From contig JAKLHK010000002.1 of assembly GCA_022710185.1 (NCBI GenBank), positions 62,001 through 126,000 of the forward strand: a stretch of 64,000 nt of DNA, written 5' to 3'. Below, piece by piece: positions 20,255 through 29,177 of this stretch. A model generated the notes under the pieces. That model saw only the letters and a program-made list of their open reading frames with translations. It was not told the DNA's origin and did not search any database. The DNA is from Bacteroidota bacterium. GTDB lineage: Bacteria; Bacteroidota; Bacteroidia; Bacteroidales; JAGNHN01. The number at the start of each line of letters is the position of its first letter. Position 1 is the stretch's first letter. Position numbers and translations under genes: made by a program.

Positions 20255-21361
20255 ATGAGCCCCCCTGCGGCGGAAGAAAAAAAAATTCTTTTTGCAGTCC
20301 TCGACTGGGGCCTGGGGCATGCTACACGCAGCATCCCCTTAATTCACAAATTCATAGAACACAAGATCGGGCTCATCCTGGGGGGTTGCGGCGATTCCCT
20401 GCTCCTGCTAAGGGAGACCTTCCCCCAACTGGAGCATGTTTCCCTTCCCTCCTACGGCTTCCGCTATCCCCGCTCAGGAGCGCTGTTTCCATGGGCCATA
20501 CTGGGGCACTTGCCCCGCTTCATGAACGCCAGGGCGGAAGAGCACCGGATACTGAGGAGAATGGTCGCCGAAAGGCGGGTACAGGGTGTCGTTTCTGACA
20601 ACCGCTACGGGCTTTATCTGGATGGCCTTCCCAGCCGCCTGCTCATCCACCAGCTCAGCCCTGAGCTACCCGCCCCGCTGCAGCCGTTCCGGAAACACAT
20701 CCTTGGGCTCCACCACGATATGCTTGCCAGGTTTGGCCGCTGCTGGGTGCCCGACAATCCGGAGCATGACTTCGCCGGAAGGCTCTCGCACGCCTTCCGT
20801 CCTTCCTTGAAAACCGACTACCTTGGTCCCCTCTCCCGCATCCCTTCGATTCCCCTGACGGAAACGGACGGCTCCTATGACCTCTGTGCCGTGCTCAGCG
20901 GCCCGGAACCCCAGCGCAGCATCCTGGAAGACATGGTAATCCGTCAGAGTGCCAAAGCACAGGCCCACCTGGCCCTGGTGCGCGGGCTGCCTGCAAACGG
21001 GCATACGATGAATACCGTGGGCAGGGCAGACTGCTGGGGACACCTGCCCGGCCCTGCCCTGCGACAGGTGCTGGAACACAGCCGGGTGCTGCTGTGCCGC
21101 CCGGGGTACTCCAGCCTGATGGACTATTATGCCACAGGATTGCCTGCCATTCTGGTACCTACCCCGGGGCAGAGCGAGCAGGAATACCTTGGCCGATGGT
21201 GGGCTTCCCGCGGGTACGGGATTTCCGTGCCTCAGCATGATCTCGACCTTATCTCCCTGATGCGGAATCCGGAGCAGATCCCGCGCCTGGCCCTCCACCC
21301 TGTCCCACTTCAGGCCGATGCGGCGATAGACGGATTCATCCGTGAGGTCAAGGCCGGGTAG
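20255..21361 (+). CDS. GT28-like glycosyltransferase
   Basis: The product has 368 residues from ATG 20255; another in-frame ATG at 20234 would overlap the dprA start. The N-terminal fold begins KKILFAVLDWGLGHATRSIPL, the GLGHATR loop typical of MurG/GT28-like enzymes. The C-terminal half has LCRPGYSSLMDYYATGLPAI and PTPGQSEQEYLGRWW, the nucleotide-sugar binding region. It has no membrane segment and is probably a cytosolic or peripheral enzyme adding a sugar to a lipid or glycan. The substrate is unknown. The GtrA gene follows on the same strand after 73 bp, which suggests cell-surface glycan work. Confidence 0.82.
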   Translation: MSPPAAEEKKILFAVLDWGLGHATRSIPLIHKFIEHKIGLILGGCGDSLLLLRETFPQLEHVSLPSYGFRYPRSGALFPWAILGHLPRFMNARAEEHRILRRMVAERRVQGVVSDNRYGLYLDGLPSRLLIHQLSPELPAPLQPFRKHILGLHHDMLARFGRCWVPDNPEHDFAGRLSHAFRPSLKTDYLGPLSRIPSIPLTETDGSYDLCAVLSGPEPQRSILEDMVIRQSAKAQAHLALVRGLPANGHTMNTVGRADCWGHLPGPALRQVLEHSRVLLCRPGYSSLMDYYATGLPAILVPTPGQSEQEYLGRWWASRGYGISVPQHDLDLISLMRNPEQIPRLALHPVPLQADAAIDGFIREVKAG

Positions 21362-21434
21362 GATCAGGGATGCCCTGCATGGAATTCGTTAAAAAATCAC
21401 CAATTTTGCGGCTCAGTTCATTCGCAGCAGCTAC

Positions 21435-21830
21435 ATGCCGGAATTCATCCTCAGGGAATTACTCATGAAATTCATCCGCTTCAGCGTGGTGGGATTCACG
21501 GGCGTGTTCGTCGACTTCGGCTTCACCTTTGTTTGCAAGGAATGGCTGCGCATACAGAAGTATGTCGCCAATGCCATCGGGTTCACCATCGCCGCCTCCA
21601 CCAATTATGTGCTTAACCGGATATGGACCTTCCAGAGCCAAAACCCCGAGATCGCGATGGAATACCTGAAGTTCATCCTGATCTCCCTGATTGGACTGGG
21701 GATCAACACCCTCATCCTGTGGGCCCTGGTTAGTAGGTTTAAACAGAATTTCTACCTTTCCAAACTCTTCGCCATCGGTGTGGTCACCATCTGGAACTTC
21801 ATAGCCAATTATTTCTACACCTTCGTCTGA
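21435..21830 (+). CDS. GtrA family membrane protein
   Basis: The 131 residues have four hydrophobic segments: FIRFSVVGFTGVFVDFGFTF, YVANAIGFTIAASTNYVL, FILISLIGLGINTLILWALV and LFAIGVVTIWNFIANYFY. RFSVVGFTGVFVD and the NYVLNRIWTF motif between segments 2 and 3 define the GtrA family, which helps flip or modify lipid-linked sugars. Start 21435 is used; ATG 21465 (MKFIRFSVV) is equally plausible. It converges with the ChaN-like gene, 17 bp apart. Confidence 0.92.
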   Translation: MPEFILRELLMKFIRFSVVGFTGVFVDFGFTFVCKEWLRIQKYVANAIGFTIAASTNYVLNRIWTFQSQNPEIAMEYLKFILISLIGLGINTLILWALVSRFKQNFYLSKLFAIGVVTIWNFIANYFYTFV

Positions 21831-21847
21831 GGATCGCCGGTAAGGCA

Positions 21848-22723
21848 TCAGTAAGTCCGGGTCATGCTCCCCGGCACCACGATGATGAAGTCCGCCTTTC
21901 CCTTGTGCTGCTCCTCGAGTGATTCCATGTCATCCTGCTGCACGGTAGAAATGGTGAGCTGAGCGAGATTCCGCTTGTAATGGTCCACATACCAGAGGAT
22001 CCCCTGACGGTTATCGGAATGATAGGCCCCGTTGAAGTGCAGCACTACCGAGCCCCGTGAACGCTCTTCCACGATGAAATAGCCCATGGTGGCATCCTTC
22101 ACGGCCTGGGCCCTGGGCAGGTTGGGCGAGGCATGTCCGCTCATTTCCCCCATTTTCATCATTTCGCTATAGCATGACAGGGTAGAATCATACGGGATCG
22201 GAAGGGGAGCAAAGGTCTCCCTTGCCGCGCGGTCGAGGTCCTTGAGGGCCTCAAAACCCTTGCCGTGCACCAGTGAGGCATAGCGCCTCGGGATGTTGGT
22301 CGCCACGAACTTCAGCTGGTTTTTCTGCGCGTAGTCGACCAGGGGTTTGTAATCGGTCTTGTAGTTGGGCCACAGCCGGGCTTGCTGCTCAAAGCTCTTC
22401 GCGCTGATGGTGCCGCTGATGTACTCATCCAGCATCAGCTGGTTGTCACGCTCAAACATCTCGGCCCCAAGCGTAAGCTTCTCGCCCAGTTCCTTATGCA
22501 TACCCACCATCAGTTCATATTCCAGCCAATGGCTTATCGGGTTGTCGTGCAGTTCGCCGAAGTATACGATATCGGATTTCACCGATGCCTTGAGCAGATC
22601 ACCGAAGTCAGCTCTCTTGCCTTCTGAGGTATAGATGACGTAGGCGGGCTTGTCGGACTTGAATGCACTAATGATAATCAGGGCTGCGATGAACAGCCCG
22701 GTTCTGATGTAGGGATGGTTCAT
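21848..22723 (-). CDS. ChaN-like (Tiki superfamily) exported protein
   Basis: The product has 291 residues with an N-terminal hydrophobic segment (TGLFIAALIIISAF) that is a signal or anchor. YFGELHDNPISHWLEYEL at about 55-72 contains the GExHDN motif. TLGAEMFERDNQLMLDEY at about 85-102 and VLHFNGAYHSDNRQGI near 228 are the other conserved motifs of the ChaN haem-binding/Tiki family. Members bind haem or act as metal-dependent proteases; which applies here is not known. It is the last gene of the hemD-to-cdd run, 4 bp after cdd. Confidence 0.87.
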   Translation of the reverse strand: MNHPYIRTGLFIAALIIISAFKSDKPAYVIYTSEGKRADFGDLLKASVKSDIVYFGELHDNPISHWLEYELMVGMHKELGEKLTLGAEMFERDNQLMLDEYISGTISAKSFEQQARLWPNYKTDYKPLVDYAQKNQLKFVATNIPRRYASLVHGKGFEALKDLDRAARETFAPLPIPYDSTLSCYSEMMKMGEMSGHASPNLPRAQAVKDATMGYFIVEERSRGSVVLHFNGAYHSDNRQGILWYVDHYKRNLAQLTISTVQQDDMESLEEQHKGKADFIIVVPGSMTRTY

Positions 22724-22727
22724 GGGA

Positions 22728-23225
22728 TTATTTGGTTTCGTTTCTGAGTTGATCTGCGGCGAAGCGCAGCGGCAGGAGGTCGTTCACGCTGGAAGCCTCT
22801 ACGGTATCGTATCCAGGTCCTGTCATGAGCACCCGGATCGGCCTTCCCTGTATAGTTTCGTATTCCGACATCACCTGGCGGCAGGCCCCGCAGGGGTATA
22901 CCGGAGTCTGGAGCGTGAAGCGGCCGGTCTCGGCGGCTATGGCCAGGGTCTTGACCGCTACGCCGGGATACCTGGCTGATGCGTTGAAGAGGGCTACCCG
23001 CTCGGCGCACAGACCCGAGGGGTAGGCCACGTTCTCCTGGTTGTTGCCGGGTATGGTCTCCCCGTTCTCCAGCTGCACCGCCGCACCTACCCTGAACCCC
23101 GAATAGGGGGCGTAGGCCTTGCGGGCAGCCTCCTGGGCCAGGGCGATAAGGGCAAGGTCCGAAGACTCCAGCCCTTCTCCCCCAGGATAGGTATGAAATG
23201 TGATATTCAGATCGATACGCCCCAT
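22728..23225 (-). CDS. cdd: Cytidine deaminase
   Basis: The enzyme deaminates cytidine and deoxycytidine in pyrimidine salvage. The 165 residues contain the zinc site CAERVALF at about 73-80 (Cys and catalytic Glu) and PCGACRQVM at about 111-119. The substrate-binding YAPYSGFRVGAAV precedes these. About 20 extra N-terminal residues (MGRIDLNITFHTYPG) compared with the shortest homologues are common in Bacteroidota. It lies between the ligase and the ChaN-like gene on one strand. Confidence 0.96.
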   Translation of the reverse strand: MGRIDLNITFHTYPGGEGLESSDLALIALAQEAARKAYAPYSGFRVGAAVQLENGETIPGNNQENVAYPSGLCAERVALFNASARYPGVAVKTLAIAAETGRFTLQTPVYPCGACRQVMSEYETIQGRPIRVLMTGPGYDTVEASSVNDLLPLRFAADQLRNETK

Positions 23226-23261
23226 AACGGTATTTTCACGAAGATAGGAATTTTTGCCGGT

Positions 23262-24827
23262 TCAGGTCTCCCGCTCGTGCTGAGCGGGAAGAAGAAGCAG
23301 GTAGGAATAGAAGAACGCGATGAAGGTGGCCCCGGCCTGGGATTCCATCGTGTCTTCGCTTACCATGGAAAGCAAGGCGATAATAAAAAAGGAGGCAAAC
23401 AGAAAAGGCATCTCCGGCCGTCTCCATCGCGGGGGAAGGAAGAGCCCCCCAAGGAATATCAGCAACCCCAGTAACCCGAAGGCTGCAAAAACAGCGAGGT
23501 ACTGGTTGTGTGAGCGCAGCCGCCATTTCGGGTCAAGGGTGGAACCCATAAGCTCGTATTGCCGCGCAAAGGCCTGTTTCAGGTCCCCGGTGCCCACACC
23601 CAGGACAGGATGCCCGCGGATAATCCCCCAGGCCGTATTCCAGTATTCCCAACGCATCAGCACCGAATGCCCGCTCGGATCCCCGGTCCATTTGTAGGTC
23701 TCGTACTCCCATAATATTTTGCATATCCTGGACCGGATCACATTATATCCCCCGCAGCGCGCATTGCCAACGCCGTTCTCAATCAGCCGTATCTCCTCAT
23801 CCGATAACTGGGCCAGGCCGGCGGCATCCTTGCGCAAACCCTTGGAACTGAGGTAGCGGATGAGAATATCCCTGAGATCGTGGCCTTTATTGTCCTTCCC
23901 ATCGAATGCCATGGCGCTGCGCTCCGCCCAGGCCTCCTTCATCTCCTCTTCCGCGAGGTAGATCCAGATGGGATAGCCATTCACGGTCTGACGATTCAGG
24001 GTATCATGGTGGTAAAGGTTCCCCAGGGCGGTGCGATCCTCCAGGGCTGAGAAATCGACTTCACGATCCGGATGTACGACGCGCACCAGGCTATAGACAT
24101 AAATCACCGTCAACAGGGGGAGCAACAGGCCCAGGCCGGTCAGCAACATCCTGCGGCGCAGGGACTCCGCTCTCCATCCGTAGAAAAGCAACAGCAGCAC
24201 CAGGGTAGCCCCCATCACCATGAGCCCGGTAAACGACTGCAGCAGGAACAGGAATACGCCCAGCCAGAGGAGGAGAAGGAACTGCAGGCCACGGACCGCC
24301 CTTGCGGGGTACCAGTCCTGATGAAGGCTGTAGCCCAGGATGAATATGGCCAGACAGACGCTGAGGGAGAAACGGATATGGGAGATGAATACTGAAATCT
24401 GACGGACATCGGTGACCTGGGCCGTCAACAGCTCCCACAGGCTGCGCAGGCTCCCGAAGATTACTGCGGCCACGAACACCATCAGCACCATGCGGTATTC
24501 CTTAGGCCGGAGCCCTTCCGAAGTACCGAAAATAACAGGCAGCGCAAGAAAAGGCAGCTTGATCCTCAGGTCCTTCATGCCGAAGGCCCAGTCGGCCGTA
24601 TAAATCATTCCCAACACATGGATGAGGTAAATGGCCAGGAAGGCCAGGGCGGCGCGGTGCACGGTGAGGGTGCGGAATTTGCGCACATAGCCCCCTTCGG
24701 CCAGCCAGTTGGCGGAGAGCGCCAGCCCTCCCACACTCATCAGGAAGTGCGAAGTAGGGATCCCTGCGGCCAGCAGTACGATCCCTCCCAGGAAAATGGT
24801 CCGGTGCGCTGCCTGAGGGAGGATCAT
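23262..24827 (-). CDS. O-antigen ligase/polymerase-like membrane protein
   Basis: The 521-residue protein has about eleven membrane segments. A long soluble loop (about 250-410) is followed by the ligase region with GHPVLGVGTGDLKQAF and RSHNQYLAVFAAFGLLGLL at about 430-480. HNQYL is the Wzy/WaaL-type catalytic region (Wzy_C family). These enzymes join or polymerise lipid-linked oligosaccharides in the periplasm. I used ATG 24827, 13 bp after the S41 protease stop; an earlier in-frame ATG at 24884 would overlap that gene by 44 bp. The acceptor is unknown. Confidence 0.82.
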   Translation of the reverse strand: MILPQAAHRTIFLGGIVLLAAGIPTSHFLMSVGGLALSANWLAEGGYVRKFRTLTVHRAALAFLAIYLIHVLGMIYTADWAFGMKDLRIKLPFLALPVIFGTSEGLRPKEYRMVLMVFVAAVIFGSLRSLWELLTAQVTDVRQISVFISHIRFSLSVCLAIFILGYSLHQDWYPARAVRGLQFLLLLWLGVFLFLLQSFTGLMVMGATLVLLLLFYGWRAESLRRRMLLTGLGLLLPLLTVIYVYSLVRVVHPDREVDFSALEDRTALGNLYHHDTLNRQTVNGYPIWIYLAEEEMKEAWAERSAMAFDGKDNKGHDLRDILIRYLSSKGLRKDAAGLAQLSDEEIRLIENGVGNARCGGYNVIRSRICKILWEYETYKWTGDPSGHSVLMRWEYWNTAWGIIRGHPVLGVGTGDLKQAFARQYELMGSTLDPKWRLRSHNQYLAVFAAFGLLGLLIFLGGLFLPPRWRRPEMPFLFASFFIIALLSMVSEDTMESQAGATFIAFFYSYLLLLPAQHERET

Positions 24828-24840
24828 GGCAAGTAAGGGG

Positions 24841-26487
24841 TCAAGGCTGAAGGGCAAACACGCGCTGGTAGGCAACGGGGTCATTGAGCACCTGGACCGC
24901 TTTCAGCACATCCGGATCGTCGCTGAGGGCGCTGATTACCCGGCCCTTGTCGTAGTGATAGCGGGCTACGATCTCCAGGCGCAGCGCCCGGCTGATTTCT
25001 TCCCGGTTCAGGTCAATCTCACGCAACTTGCGTTCTTCCAAACTGCTGCGAATCGACTGTATCGCCGGATCGAGGGTTTCCCTGATGTCTTCGCTCTCTG
25101 CCTCCTTCTCCATCTCCTTGAGCAGCTCCTCGGTACGGTTGGCAAAACTATAGTCCCCCTTCCCCACGAACTGCCGGAAGTCCTCGAAAACCCCGGCACT
25201 CATCTGGAAGGTCTCCGGGCTGGAAATGCTGGCGTTTTGCTGCTTGAAGCTGGTGGCGTAGTCGAAGATGGCGAAATTGCGCAACAGGGCTCGGGTGGCC
25301 GCGCTAAGGACTGCCGTCCCGGCCTCGATGTCGGGACTGATGCCACCGCCATCACGCACCGGACGTCCTTTCTCGGTGCGGAAGAGGGAAGTGAGCGAGT
25401 CGGGTATGCGGGTGAACACCCCATCCTCGTCCTTGTGGGCATAATCGATGGCCTGGATACAGCGGCCGGAAGGGATATAGTACTTGGCGGTAGTTACCTT
25501 GACCTGGGCGTTGTAACTTACCGGGAAAACGTTCTGAACCAGGCCCTTTCCGAAGGAACGCTGCCCGATGATGACGGCACGGTCCAGGTCCTGCAGGGCC
25601 CCGCTCACAATCTCGGAAGCCGAGGCGCTGCGGGGGTCGATAAGCACCGCCAGGGGTAGATCCTTGTCATAGGCAGCCGCCATGGTCTTGTATGTCGCAT
25701 TGCTTGTAGAAAGTTTGCCCCGCGTACTGACGATCAGTTTGTCCTTGTCTACGAAGAGGTTGCATATCTTCACGGCCTCCAGCAGCAGCCCCCCCCCGTT
25801 GCCACGGAGGTCGAGGATGAGCCCGCGCAGGCTGCCGCTTTTCTTCAGTTCGGAAATGGCGGCCTGCACTTCGGAAGCGGCGTTCTGGGTGAAGCCGTCG
25901 AGCTTCACATAGCCGATCCCTTCAGCCACATAGCCCGACCAGGGGATGTTCTCCACCTTTACTTTTTCGCGGCTCACCTCCAAACTGAAGGGCGTTGCCT
26001 GCCCCGGGCGCTGCACGCTGAGCTGAACCTTGCTGCCGGGCTGGCCCTGAAGTACTTCGCTCACCTCGTCAATGCCCTTGCCCCGGGTGGGCCGCCCGTT
26101 GATGCTCAGGATGCGGTCCCCGGGCAGCAGTCCGGCCTTGTCGGCAGAGAAACCCTGGTGCAACATGGAAATCACGGGCAGTTCATCCTGAATATGGAAC
26201 ACAGCCCCAATCCCCCCGTATTCCCCGGTGGTCATGAAACGGTAATCCTCAATATCTCCCTCGGTGATATATACCGTATAGGGATCCAGGGTTCTGAGCA
26301 TGGCGTCGATCCCTGTCTCCATGAGCTTGCCGGGCTCGATCTCGTCCACATAGTTCAGGTCAATCTGCTTGTACAGGTTGGTGAAAATATCGAGGTTTTT
26401 GGACACCTCGAAGTAGCTGTCGTTCTGGGCCAGGGCCCCGGTGCAAAGGCTTATCGACAGCCCCAGGGTAAGGTATATCTTTCGCAT
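24841..26487 (-). CDS. S41 family C-terminal processing protease
   Basis: The product has 548 residues with a signal peptide at 1-20 (ending GALAQ). A PDZ domain at about 90-170 has GEYGGIGAVFHIQ and AGLLPGDRILSINGRPT. The S41 protease core has GLILDLRGNGGGLL at about 226-239 and the catalytic Ser in PRSASASEIVSGAL at about 288-301. The Lys is in IIGQRSFGKGLVQ at about 310-322. It acts in the periplasm on C-termini of envelope proteins. The C-terminal 130 residues are helical and charged, as in Bacteroidota CtpA forms. It follows yidD by 27 bp. Confidence 0.95.
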   Translation of the reverse strand: MRKIYLTLGLSISLCTGALAQNDSYFEVSKNLDIFTNLYKQIDLNYVDEIEPGKLMETGIDAMLRTLDPYTVYITEGDIEDYRFMTTGEYGGIGAVFHIQDELPVISMLHQGFSADKAGLLPGDRILSINGRPTRGKGIDEVSEVLQGQPGSKVQLSVQRPGQATPFSLEVSREKVKVENIPWSGYVAEGIGYVKLDGFTQNAASEVQAAISELKKSGSLRGLILDLRGNGGGLLLEAVKICNLFVDKDKLIVSTRGKLSTSNATYKTMAAAYDKDLPLAVLIDPRSASASEIVSGALQDLDRAVIIGQRSFGKGLVQNVFPVSYNAQVKVTTAKYYIPSGRCIQAIDYAHKDEDGVFTRIPDSLTSLFRTEKGRPVRDGGGISPDIEAGTAVLSAATRALLRNFAIFDYATSFKQQNASISSPETFQMSAGVFEDFRQFVGKGDYSFANRTEELLKEMEKEAESEDIRETLDPAIQSIRSSLEERKLREIDLNREEISRALRLEIVARYHYDKGRVISALSDDPDVLKAVQVLNDPVAYQRVFALQP

Positions 26488-26514
26488 AGACTGTTGTTGT
26501 GAATACGGTAAGGC

Positions 26515-26739
26515 TCAGGGGACCGGGTCGTACCCGCTGCCGCCCCAGGGGCCGCAGGAGAGGAACCGCTTCAAGGTAAGCCATCCACCTTTGAAAGGCC
26601 CGTGTTTCCTGATCGCTTCCACCCCATACTGGGAACAGGTAGGGGTATAGCGGCAGGAGGGCGCAAGATAGGGTGAGATGGCCCCCTGGTAGAATCGGAT
26701 CAGCAGGATCAGGAACTTACTGAGCAACCAGTTCATCAA
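26515..26739 (-). CDS. yidD: Membrane protein insertion efficiency factor YidD
   Basis: The 74 residues are the standard length. The conserved pattern is [15 protein letters not shown] (residues about 29-43), [19 protein letters not shown] at the end, and an N-terminal amphipathic helix ([19 protein letters not shown]). YidD is a small membrane-associated partner of YidC insertion. It overlaps the rnpA stop by 23 bp, the classic rnpA-yidD pairing. Confidence 0.97.
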   Translation of the reverse strand: MMNWLLSKFLILLIRFYQGAISPYLAPSCRYTPTCSQYGVEAIRKHGPFKGGWLTLKRFLSCGPWGGSGYDPVP

Positions 26740-27157
26740 GTTGTGATAAACGCTGCAAAATTAGGATTATTTTACGGCTGAGCCCGTCGTAGGGCATCAC
26801 CCCTTTGCCGGTGTACACCAGAGCCAGCAGGAAAGGGCGCATCCCCACTGAGCCGGGGTCTTTGAGGAGATGGGCATTCAGACGATAAGCCTCGCGTATC
26901 CTGCGCTTCATAAGGTTACGGTCGACAGCATGCCTGAGGTTACGGCGGCTCACGGCAATAAGCAGCTGGCAGGGATGTGAACCCTGGTGGCAATAGGGAA
27001 GGTAAATCACCTTGAAGGGATACTGATAGAACGATCGGCCCTGGGCGAAGAGTTGAGTGGCCAGGGCTTCCCCCTTGACCCGGCAGGAGGCAGGAAAACG
27101 GTGCTTGGGAGGATGAGGAGGAGTATCCCCCTTCATGCCCGGGAAAGAAGGGTTCAT
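26717..27157 (-). CDS. rnpA: Ribonuclease P protein component
   Basis: RnpA is the protein subunit that helps RNase P RNA trim tRNA 5' ends. The 146 residues contain [20 protein letters not shown] and [10 protein letters not shown] at about 75-105, the RNR-type RNA-binding motif. The N-terminus ([20 protein letters not shown]) may begin at the second Met. It overlaps hemD upstream by 4 bp and yidD downstream by 23 bp. rpmH is not beside it, unlike in many bacteria. Confidence 0.96.
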   Translation of the reverse strand: MNPSFPGMKGDTPPHPPKHRFPASCRVKGEALATQLFAQGRSFYQYPFKVIYLPYCHQGSHPCQLLIAVSRRNLRHAVDRNLMKRRIREAYRLNAHLLKDPGSVGMRPFLLALVYTGKGVMPYDGLSRKIILILQRLSQLDELVAQ

Positions 27158-27906
27158 TTCTTGCGCATGGCCTTCTGCAGGAACTCCTCCAGGGCCATGG
27201 TCATGGAAGGGGCCGTCTTGGTGGGGGCCGGTATGTCGAGCTTGAGCCCTGAATCGGTGACCGCAGTCCCGGTCTTGGGCCCGAAAGCCCCGATCACGGT
27301 ACTGTTCTGCTCGAACTTGGGGAAGTTCTTGAAGAGCGACTTTACCCCGGCCGGACTGAAGAAAACCAGGATATCGTAGTCTTCGATCTTGAGGTGCGAC
27401 AAGTCGCTGGCCAGGGTCTTGTAAATGACCGCCTTCTGGTATTTCAGGCCGGCCTTCTCCAGCATGCGGGGAAATTCCTGCTTGTGGATGTCGCTGCAGG
27501 GCAGGAGGAAATTCTCTTCCTTGTGCTTCTTCAACACATCCATCAGGTCCTGGAAGGTCTGCTTACCGAAGAAGATCTTGCGCTTGCGGTACTGGACGTA
27601 CTTCTGGAGGTAATAGGCCGTGGCTTCCGACATACAGAAGTACTTCATGGTATCGGGCACATCCCAGCGCAGCTCCTTCGCCATGCGGAAATAATGGTCC
27701 ACCGCGTTGCGACTGGTGAGGATCACCGCGCCAAAGTCCTCGAAGTGGATACGCTCCTTGCGGAAATCGCGGGCCGGGACCCCTTCGACCTTGATGAATT
27801 TATGAAACTCAATCTCCACGCCGTACTTCCTGGACAACTCAGCGTAGGGAGATTTCTCAAGATCGGTCGGCTGCGGCTGCGAAACGAGTATCTTCTTAAT
27901 TTTCAA
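27154..27906 (-). CDS. hemD: Uroporphyrinogen-III synthase HemD, TTG start
   Basis: HemD closes and inverts ring D of the tetrapyrrole in haem synthesis. The 250 residues start MKIKKILVSQPQPTDLEKSP, the family N-terminus in Bacteroidota. The start codon is TTG (27906): an in-frame TAA lies a few codons upstream, and the next in-frame ATG is about 70 codons in. VILTSRNAVDHYF at about 62 and DILVFFSPAGVKSLF at about 170 are typical of the two HemD lobes. Promoter element TAAATTTG lies 75 bp upstream. Confidence 0.93.
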   Translation of the reverse strand: MKIKKILVSQPQPTDLEKSPYAELSRKYGVEIEFHKFIKVEGVPARDFRKERIHFEDFGAVILTSRNAVDHYFRMAKELRWDVPDTMKYFCMSEATAYYLQKYVQYRKRKIFFGKQTFQDLMDVLKKHKEENFLLPCSDIHKQEFPRMLEKAGLKYQKAVIYKTLASDLSHLKIEDYDILVFFSPAGVKSLFKNFPKFEQNSTVIGAFGPKTGTAVTDSGLKLDIPAPTKTAPSMTMALEEFLQKAMRKK

Positions 27907-27980
27907 GAGCTTTCCAGATTAGGTCCCACGCATCTTCCCGGTTGCCCACCCCGTGGAACGACTGGCCGGGAAAATCGCTG

Positions 27981-27988
27981 CAAATTTA
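27981..27988 (-). promoter_or_regulatory. Candidate -7 element TAAATTTG for the hemD operon
   Basis: Read on the minus strand this is TAAATTTG, matching TAnnTTTG. It lies in the 150-bp gap between the DUF4271 gene and hemD, giving a leader of about 70 nt to the TTG start. No sharp -33 box is seen. Confidence 0.5.
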
Positions 27989-28056
27989 GAAAGAAAACAG
28001 ATAGGTTCGTCGGACCCCGAGGTTCACGAACTGCCCGCAGCCATCCGGGGGCAGGC

Positions 28057-28938
28057 TCAGAGAATATTGTGGCGCAGCCAGGCGGCCAGCAGCAGTAAAG
28101 GAAGACCTTCTACCGTCAGGGCGAACAGCAGCAGATAGGACAGTCCAAAGCCGGTCATGCGGAGCCCGTCGGCCAGGCTGCGGAAGATACGGTAGAGGTT
28201 GATGGCCAGCAGGACCCAAAGGATAAGATCGTAAACCCAGCCCAGTCCTCCGTACCAGGCAAAGGGAAGCAAGGCCAGTAGCAGCACGCTGGCAGCCATG
28301 TTCATGGCCAGGATGCGGCTGAGGTAGAGCGAAGTGGCATCAAATGTCTTGAAAACGAAGCCCAGGAGGTAAATGAGCACCGACCGCAGCATCCACCACC
28401 CCAGCACCCCCAGGCCACACCAGAGCCAGGTGGTGAGTTGGAAGGGGAGCCAACCCGACGACAGGCCTGTAGCCTTGAGGAACATGAGCAGGAACAGCCC
28501 ACTCAGGGAAACGAAGACCGTCATCAGGCCCAGCATGATACGTTCGGTAAAGAGGTCCCCCTCCCTCAGCATGCCCACCAGGCTGCGTTCGGTGACCAGT
28601 GAAGACATCACCTGCTGGAAACGGCGGGGAAAGGCAAAACGGATCATGGTAACGAAGAGAAGGCTGAGGCCGAACACCCAGAAGATCCAGTCGTAATGCA
28701 AGGGGTAACGCACCATGACCTGTCCCAGCCCCATCCCCGGGGGAAGCTGCAACCCTCCATGTCCCGTGGCCAGGAAGGCCCGGATGGTGTCGGGGTCGGC
28801 CGGGGGCAGGTGCCACAGGCTGTCGACCCTCTCCATGGTGCTGCTGTCGGCGTACCCGAAGAAGTACAGGCTGTCGTCCGACCACCGGATAAGGGAGTCG
28901 GCCGGAACCCTCAGGAGGCTGTCGGCGGGAAGGGGCAT
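28057..28938 (-). CDS. DUF4271 membrane protein
   Basis: The product has 293 residues from ATG 28938 (MPLPADSLLRVPADSLIRW); an in-frame upstream ATG at 28965 is possible. A periplasmic or linker region of about 80 residues precedes a membrane core with about six segments, such as WIFWVFGLSLLFVTMIRFAF, MLGLMTVFVSLSGLFLLMFL and LSYLLLFALTVEGLPLLLLA. The layout matches the DUF4271 family found next to hemD in Bacteroidota. The function is unknown; proximity to hemD suggests an envelope or haem-linked role, but this is only context. Confidence 0.85.
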   Translation of the reverse strand: MPLPADSLLRVPADSLIRWSDDSLYFFGYADSSTMERVDSLWHLPPADPDTIRAFLATGHGGLQLPPGMGLGQVMVRYPLHYDWIFWVFGLSLLFVTMIRFAFPRRFQQVMSSLVTERSLVGMLREGDLFTERIMLGLMTVFVSLSGLFLLMFLKATGLSSGWLPFQLTTWLWCGLGVLGWWMLRSVLIYLLGFVFKTFDATSLYLSRILAMNMAASVLLLALLPFAWYGGLGWVYDLILWVLLAINLYRIFRSLADGLRMTGFGLSYLLLFALTVEGLPLLLLAAWLRHNIL

Positions 28939-28960
28939 GCTGCGAAGATAGCAAGCAACC

Positions 28961-29000
28961 GTCAACGATCAACGATCAGGGTTCAACGCTGAAGGCTCAA
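28961..29000. repeat. Degenerate TCAACGA heptamers
   Basis: GTCAACGATCAACGATCAGG, then GTTCAACGCTGAAGGCTCAA, reads as repeats of TCAACGA and variants, period 7. It lies just upstream of the DUF4271 gene. Similar words recur at 42039-42048. Confidence 0.65.
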
Positions 29001-29051
29001 TTTTATGGTTCGGTGAGACGGAAACGGATGATACCCGGGCACAGCATTACA

Positions 29052-29095
29052 AGTGTGAGTGCGGGTGCGGGTGTGAGGGTGAGGGTGGGTGCGTT
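29052..29095. repeat. GTGCGGGTGCGGGTGTGAG-type GC-rich repeat
   Basis: Overlapping GTGCGGGT and GTGAGGGT units are the reverse complement of the CACTCGCACCCGCAC type at 11215 and 12677. It lies between the DUF4271 gene and the terminator of the outer-membrane protein gene. Confidence 0.65.
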
Positions 29096-29125
29096 GGGGG
29101 AACGATCCTGGCCCGTGGCCTGGCT

Positions 29126-29150
29126 AAAAAAAAGGGGGCCGAAGCCCCCT
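29126..29150 (-). terminator. Intrinsic terminator of the outer-membrane protein gene
   Basis: On the minus strand AGGGGGC and GCCCCCT close a TTCG tetraloop, followed by eight T. A very strong terminator, 28 bp after the gene at 29178. Confidence 0.93.
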
Positions 29151-29177
29151 ATATGGTTCAATATGAAGTTATCAGGA

